Shown here in pieces: positions 5,715 to 8,452 of a DNA stretch of 8,452 nucleotides. The translations under genes and the position numbers were made by a program. The stretch lies in NCBI GenBank assembly GCA_913054055.1, contig CAJXIT010000146.1, positions 1 through 8,452 on the forward strand, read 5' to 3'. Position 1 is the stretch's first letter, and the number at the start of each line of letters is the position of its first letter. The notes below the pieces were generated by a model, which was not told where the DNA came from, ran no database searches, and saw nothing but the letters and a program-made list of their open reading frames with translations. The stretch is from an uncultured Thalassolituus sp. GTDB lineage: Bacteria > Pseudomonadota > Gammaproteobacteria > Pseudomonadales > Oceanobacteraceae.

Positions 5715-6755
5715 CTAATACGGCAATGGGTATTCACGTCTGACTTGCTGAATGGCTTCCACCACGTCATCCGTTAACTTCACATCAATTGAATCAATAT
5801 TGGTTTTTAAATAATCCATATTCGTAGCACCAATTAATGTAGAGCTCACAAAGCGCTGCTGGTTCACAAACGCCAATGCCATTTGGCATGGGTCTAATTC
5901 ATGCTGAACGGCAATATCAATGTACTTTTGTGTGGCGGCATCCACCTGTGTCCCTATTCTATGCTCTGGGCGTGTTTCCAGTGTTAAACGCGCGCCTTCC
6001 GGCTTAGCGCCATTTAAGTATTTACCGCTTAAAATCCCACGTGATAATGGTGACCACGCTAGTAGACCCACGTCTTCGTGAATGGCGATTTCACTTAGGT
6101 CTTGTTCAAAGTGACGGCACAATAATGAATATTCATTTTGAATAGATGCCATTCGTGGCAGGTTATTATCTTTAGCCACTTGCAACCACTTTGTTAATCC
6201 CCACGCTGTTTCATTTGATAATCCTACATGCCGAATTTTTCCGGCGGTAACCAACTCATTTAATGTGGTCAACACTTCTAAAAAGTTATCTTCTTCTGCT
6301 TGAGCATCAAAATCTGGATTAAAATTCCACGTTTTTCCAAAATGATAAGAACCTCGATTAGGCCAGTGCAGTTGATAAAGATCGATATAATCCGTTTGCA
6401 AACGCTTTAAACTATCTTCAACCGCCACCAAAACCGTGCGGCGGTTTATTTGGTTATCCCCATCTCGCAACCAAGGCATGCCAGGGCCTGCAATTTTTGA
6501 TGCTAAAATGACTTTATCGCGATTACCCCGAGCGGCAAACCAATTGCCTATGATGGTTTCGGTGGCACCATAGCGCTCAGGACTAGGAGGAATGGCATAT
6601 ATTTCAGCCGTATCAAAAAAGTTTACGCCACGTTCCAATGCGTAATCCATTTGCTCAAAGCCTTCCGTTTGAGTATTTTGCCAACCCCAAGTCATGGTGC
6701 CCAAACCAATTAAGCTAATGTCTAAATCGGTACGGCCTAGCTTGCGATATTCCAT
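5715..6755 (-). CDS. tas: Aldo/keto reductase, Tas-like
   Basis: A 346-aa NADPH-dependent (beta/alpha)8 aldo/keto reductase, the same length as E. coli Tas and very similar to it from memory. Numbering here is from the upstream TTG. Shared stretches include GLGTMTWG (19-26), SLKRLQTDYIDLYQLHWP (117-134), GKIRHVGLSNETAWG (about 174-188), GKYLNGAKPEGAR, then LDPCQMALAFV and IGATNMDYLKTNI. The catalytic tetrad is Asp50, Tyr55, Lys89 and His132. The open frame starts at a TTG (6761), but the SD AAAAGGG (6762-6768) ends directly before it and lies 6 nt from ATG 6755, so 6755 is the start. E. coli Tas was named for suppressing tyrosine auxotrophy under starvation; the physiological substrate remains unclear. 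It is monocistronic and divergent from the unknown gene at 6954. The symbol is by resemblance. Confidence 0.88.
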   Translation of the reverse strand: MEYRKLGRTDLDISLIGLGTMTWGWQNTQTEGFEQMDYALERGVNFFDTAEIYAIPPSPERYGATETIIGNWFAARGNRDKVILASKIAGPGMPWLRDGDNQINRRTVLVAVEDSLKRLQTDYIDLYQLHWPNRGSYHFGKTWNFNPDFDAQAEEDNFLEVLTTLNELVTAGKIRHVGLSNETAWGLTKWLQVAKDNNLPRMASIQNEYSLLCRHFEQDLSEIAIHEDVGLLAWSPLSRGILSGKYLNGAKPEGARLTLETRPEHRIGTQVDAATQKYIDIAVQHELDPCQMALAFVNQQRFVSSTLIGATNMDYLKTNIDSIDVKLTDDVVEAIQQVRREYPLPY

Positions 6756-6761
6756 ATTCAA

Positions 6762-6768
6762 CCCTTTT
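6762..6768 (-). promoter_or_regulatory. RBS deciding the start of the aldo/keto reductase
   Basis: AAAAGGG on the minus strand leaves 6 nt to ATG 6755 but none to the TTG at 6761, so the ATG is the start. Confidence 0.7.
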
Positions 6769-6920
6769 ATTCTATTGAATAAATGCCGTGTATTTAGGCA
6801 TGTTTACTATTTTAAACGCACTATAAAACATTTTCTGGCTCACAGGTATGATTCTGTTTACCTAAACCCTTACCATTAAAAGCGTGCATTGTTAGAATGG
6901 CATTTATAGATTAGCAATAG

Positions 6921-6932
6921 CCAATATATTGG
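6921..6932. promoter_or_regulatory. 12-bp perfect palindrome upstream of the unknown gene
   Basis: CCAATATATTGG is fully self-complementary and sits 21 bp before the TTG start of the 176-aa protein, where a core promoter or start site would be expected. It could be an operator. No convincing -35/-10 pair is visible around it, and nothing ties it to a known regulator. Confidence 0.3.
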
Positions 6933-6953
6933 TTCAGCACTTATGGAACGCCT

Positions 6954-7484
6954 TTGAAAACCCTGATATTTCAAGTTGTATTAAAACAGTGGGATAAAAG
7001 CCAGCGCACTGATGAACATAGTGCCTTAAGAGCCGCCATTGAAGATCGATACGCCATCACTACAAATCCACAATTTATGGTACTAGAAGCACAGTGCATT
7101 GTGGATCAGCATGCCGTGAATTTTAGTGGTGATGCACAACTATCATCCGGTAACCACGCAGGCCGTACGTTAAAAAAGTCGATGCTAACAAACAGGGCGA
7201 TTAAGCTAGATAACTTAGTTATTTCAAATACTAAAACAGGAACCAATGGCGTTAACCTTCATTTTGAAGATACCCAAGGGGAACTGCACCACGTGGGAGA
7301 ACTCAATAACAATTGGGCCCAAGTGAAATACCAGTGGCGTTATTCGGTTGAAAAAGACAATCAAATATTTTGGTTATATGAAGCTGCCACGTTTAACGTG
7401 GCATATGTGGATGAGCTAGATGCAGACTACTTTTTGAAGAAAGCGCCCAATATTTATTATGATGCTCAAGCGTTGCTACCTTAG
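6954..7484 (+). CDS. Uncharacterised 176-aa protein (not recognised)
   Basis: I do not recognise this family. The frame opens after a TAG at 6918-6920 and has no ATG until residue 42, so a TTG start at 6954 is likely. GGAA (6945-6948) lies 5 nt upstream as a modest SD. The protein has no signal peptide or membrane helix, so it is probably cytoplasmic. It starts with a hydrophobic strand (KTLIFQVVL), then a charged helix (about 15-33), and a long C-terminal half of alternating polar/hydrophobic residues rich in Trp and Tyr (WAQVKYQWRYSVEKDNQIFW, 121-140; then LYEAATFNVAYVDE), which looks beta-rich. It has one Cys (48). It is divergent from the aldo/keto reductase and convergent with the next gene (18 bp between stops). 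Its length and codon use look genuine; the function is unknown. Confidence 0.65.
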   Translation: MKTLIFQVVLKQWDKSQRTDEHSALRAAIEDRYAITTNPQFMVLEAQCIVDQHAVNFSGDAQLSSGNHAGRTLKKSMLTNRAIKLDNLVISNTKTGTNGVNLHFEDTQGELHHVGELNNNWAQVKYQWRYSVEKDNQIFWLYEAATFNVAYVDELDADYFLKKAPNIYYDAQALLP

Positions 7485-7502
7485 ATAAGCGGAACTAAAA
7501 GA

Positions 7503-7805
7503 TTAAAAGTTCGAATTTGAAAGGCTTTGAAATTCTACCTGAAAAGCGGGCACGAAATGAGTATGGCCCGTTTCCCTTGTGACAGATTCGCTTGACCCTA
7601 TCTCTGGTATGACTGTAGGTTTAGGGATCGCAGTTTGACCTTGAGTAGAGGACCTTAACTCCAGCGTGTCATTAATGACAGCTGCAGGATCAAGCTCGGT
7701 GCCAACCGATTTTTGAACCGCTATTCGGTATTCCCCCAAGTCATCAAGTGCCTGTAGTTCTGCATATGAAACACTCGAAAAGAATAACAGCAATATAAGC
7801 TTCAT
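7503..7805 (-). CDS. Small exported protein of unknown function
   Basis: A 100-aa protein with a clear N-terminal signal peptide: MKLILLLFFSSVSYA, then a signal-peptidase I site after the S-Y-A motif (residues 13-15). The mature part starts ELQALDDLGEYRIAV and is hydrophilic, rich in Ser, Thr, Pro and Glu (TQGQTAIPKPTVIPE, about 54-68), with no Cys and no lipobox, so it is periplasmic or secreted, perhaps disordered. The opening ELQALDD resembles the start of mature surface proteins that begin with an L-x-x-L-D-D motif, but the usual following L-S-x-V-x-G-Q is absent, so I do not assign a family. The start ATG 7805 has AAGGA 10 nt upstream and a good sigma70 promoter at 7860-7888. It is probably monocistronic. 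Confidence 0.6.
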   Translation of the reverse strand: MKLILLLFFSSVSYAELQALDDLGEYRIAVQKSVGTELDPAAVINDTLELRSSTQGQTAIPKPTVIPEIGSSESVTRETGHTHFVPAFQVEFQSLSNSNF

Positions 7806-7829
7806 GTATTCAACATCCTTGTATTCACT

Positions 7830-7841
7830 ACTTATATAAGT
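7830..7841. promoter_or_regulatory. 12-bp palindrome in the leader of the small exported protein
   Basis: ACTTATATAAGT is a perfect palindrome between the predicted transcription start (about 7853) and the SD. As RNA it would fold only weakly, so a DNA operator acting as a roadblock is the more likely role, if it has one. Confidence 0.25.
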
Positions 7842-7859
7842 CTCAAATTAAGCGGTAAA

Positions 7860-7888
7860 ATTCTACGCTAGCATAGTGCCCTATTCAA
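7860..7888 (-). promoter_or_regulatory. Sigma70 promoter of the small exported protein gene
   Basis: On the minus strand TTGAAT (7883-7888, four of six) is followed after exactly 17 bp by TAGAAT (7860-7865, five of six). Transcription should start near 7853 and give a leader of about 48 nt. Confidence 0.6.
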
Positions 7889-7913
7889 TTATTACTTGCT
7901 CTTTGCAGACATT

Positions 7914-7925
7914 CTATTGCAATAG
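7914..7925. promoter_or_regulatory. 12-bp palindrome upstream of the small-gene promoter
   Basis: CTATTGCAATAG is a perfect palindrome centred about 67 bp upstream of the predicted start, an activator-like position. The same core, TATTGCAATA, also occurs at 1629-1638 after the quinone reductase, so chance in AT-rich spacer is possible. Confidence 0.25.
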
Positions 7926-8064
7926 CGTATCCATATTTATACATCGCTGATCTAGTTTAGCTCCCATAAACCACAGTAAAACCTCGCTACTCTCTCAGGC
8001 TTCTTACTCATTAGACTCAACCATTTTTCATTGCAAGGAGTGACTTCCCCTCTGATTCAGGCCA

Positions 8065-8452
8065 TTAACAGCATGCTGTTTTTTTGTCGTTAGCCTGAGC
8101 CTTAGTACAACAGCTACTTTGCTGCGTTTCCGGTGATTTGGAATCACGTTCTAATCTCACGGCGTGCTTTTCAATCGCCCCAGACTGACCTGCTAGGTCA
8201 TGGGATTTTAGCAATTGGGCTTTTTTCTCACTAAAGCGATCCGTTAAATACTGGCTTTGTTCGCGCATTAATAGCGTTGTTTTAAACAACTCTTCTAATA
8301 CATCCACCACACGATCACGATATGCCGAATCTTTTAGCTTTCCATTTTGATCAAATTCTTGCCATGCTTTTGCAATTGACGACTGATTTGGAATAGTAAA
8401 CATACGCATCCAGCGGCCTAAAATCCGTAACGAATTCACCGCATTAAAAGAC
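8065..8452 (-). CDS. arsH: ArsH, NADPH-dependent FMN reductase, C-terminal part (5' end outside window)
   Basis: The visible 128 residues begin SFNAVNSLRILGRWMRMFTI, then PNQSSIAKAWQEFDQNGKLK and SAYRDRVVDVLEELFKTTLL, the hallmark C-terminal half of ArsH. ArsH is a flavodoxin-fold NADPH:FMN oxidoreductase that oxidises trivalent organoarsenicals and reduces quinones or oxygen. An internal GTG at 8439 is not a start: the frame continues upstream in register with family motifs to the window edge. After SEKKAQ the protein has a tail of about 50 residues, hydrophilic and ending SSCCTKAQANDKKTACC, with two Cys-Cys pairs. As I recall the family, most members end soon after the YLxDRxSERK motif, so this tail is unusual. 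Other ars genes would be expected beyond position 8452. No clear terminator follows the stop. Confidence 0.9.
   Translation of the reverse strand, partial: SFNAVNSLRILGRWMRMFTIPNQSSIAKAWQEFDQNGKLKDSAYRDRVVDVLEELFKTTLLMREQSQYLTDRFSEKKAQLLKSHDLAGQSGAIEKHAVRLERDSKSPETQQSSCCTKAQANDKKTACC

Noticed and set aside
6694..6879. Plus-strand open frame of 61 codons
   Set aside because: It is antisense to the start of the aldo/keto reductase, has no SD and has no family-like sequence.
7926..8064. Minus-strand mini-ORFs of 17-19 codons
   Set aside because: None has an SD at proper distance, and their short peptides show no recognisable feature.
8437..8439. GTG as start of a separate 124-aa gene at the right edge
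   Set aside because: The frame continues upstream with ArsH family residues (SFNA before VNSLR), so this GTG is an internal Val codon.

Overview
The window is compact, moderately AT-rich bacterial chromosome. It has short intergenic gaps, sigma70-type promoters and Shine-Dalgarno (SD) sites, and proteins closest to gammaproteobacterial families: a Tas-type aldo/keto reductase, a PA1024-type NADH:quinone reductase, a 388-aa Ugd and ArsH. A marine gammaproteobacterium (Oceanospirillales-like) would fit, but the sequence does not settle the genus. I see no rRNA, tRNA, CRISPR array, insertion sequence or phage gene, and no gap above 300 bp.

Layout. Positions 1-411 (minus) hold the N-terminal part of an AraC-family regulator. 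It is divergent from a flavin NADH:quinone reductase (642-1619, plus) that is often mislabelled nitronate monooxygenase. A strong hairpin at 1728-1755 ends this gene and also the convergent operon that follows. Positions 1855-4234 form a divergent four-gene module. Leftward are an EamA/DMT transporter and an NAD(P)-binding oxidoreductase; rightward are a MarR regulator and a 74-residue conserved protein whose start overlaps the marR stop. The promoters of the two arms are interlocked and lie inside two palindromic operators. Next is ugd (UDP-glucose 6-dehydrogenase, minus, 4277-5443). Its leader holds an SD-sequestering hairpin followed directly by a second hairpin that would bring a distant SD to normal spacing. 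The ugd upstream gap also carries a degenerate copy of a dispersed CGTCATTCCCGCG-type repeat. A Tas-like aldo/keto reductase (5715-6755, minus) is divergent from a 176-aa protein I do not recognise (6954-7484, plus). That protein is convergent with a small exported protein (7503-7805, minus) which has a good sigma70 promoter. The right edge (8065-8452, minus) is the C-terminal part of ArsH with an unusual tail bearing two Cys-Cys pairs. The gap between them (7806-8064) contains the small gene's promoter and two palindromes; in 7926-8064 I see nothing convincing.

How the genes work together. Several products are flavin- or nicotinamide-dependent reductases or efflux functions (quinone reductase, NAD(P)-binding protein with EamA exporter under MarR, aldo/keto reductase, ArsH). 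This suggests a region for handling redox-active or toxic small molecules, with ugd as an unrelated envelope-polysaccharide gene. That theme is inference. No whole new system is evident; the most interesting signals are the ugd translation leader, the interlocked MarR promoters, the ArsH cysteine tail and the unrecognised 176-aa protein.
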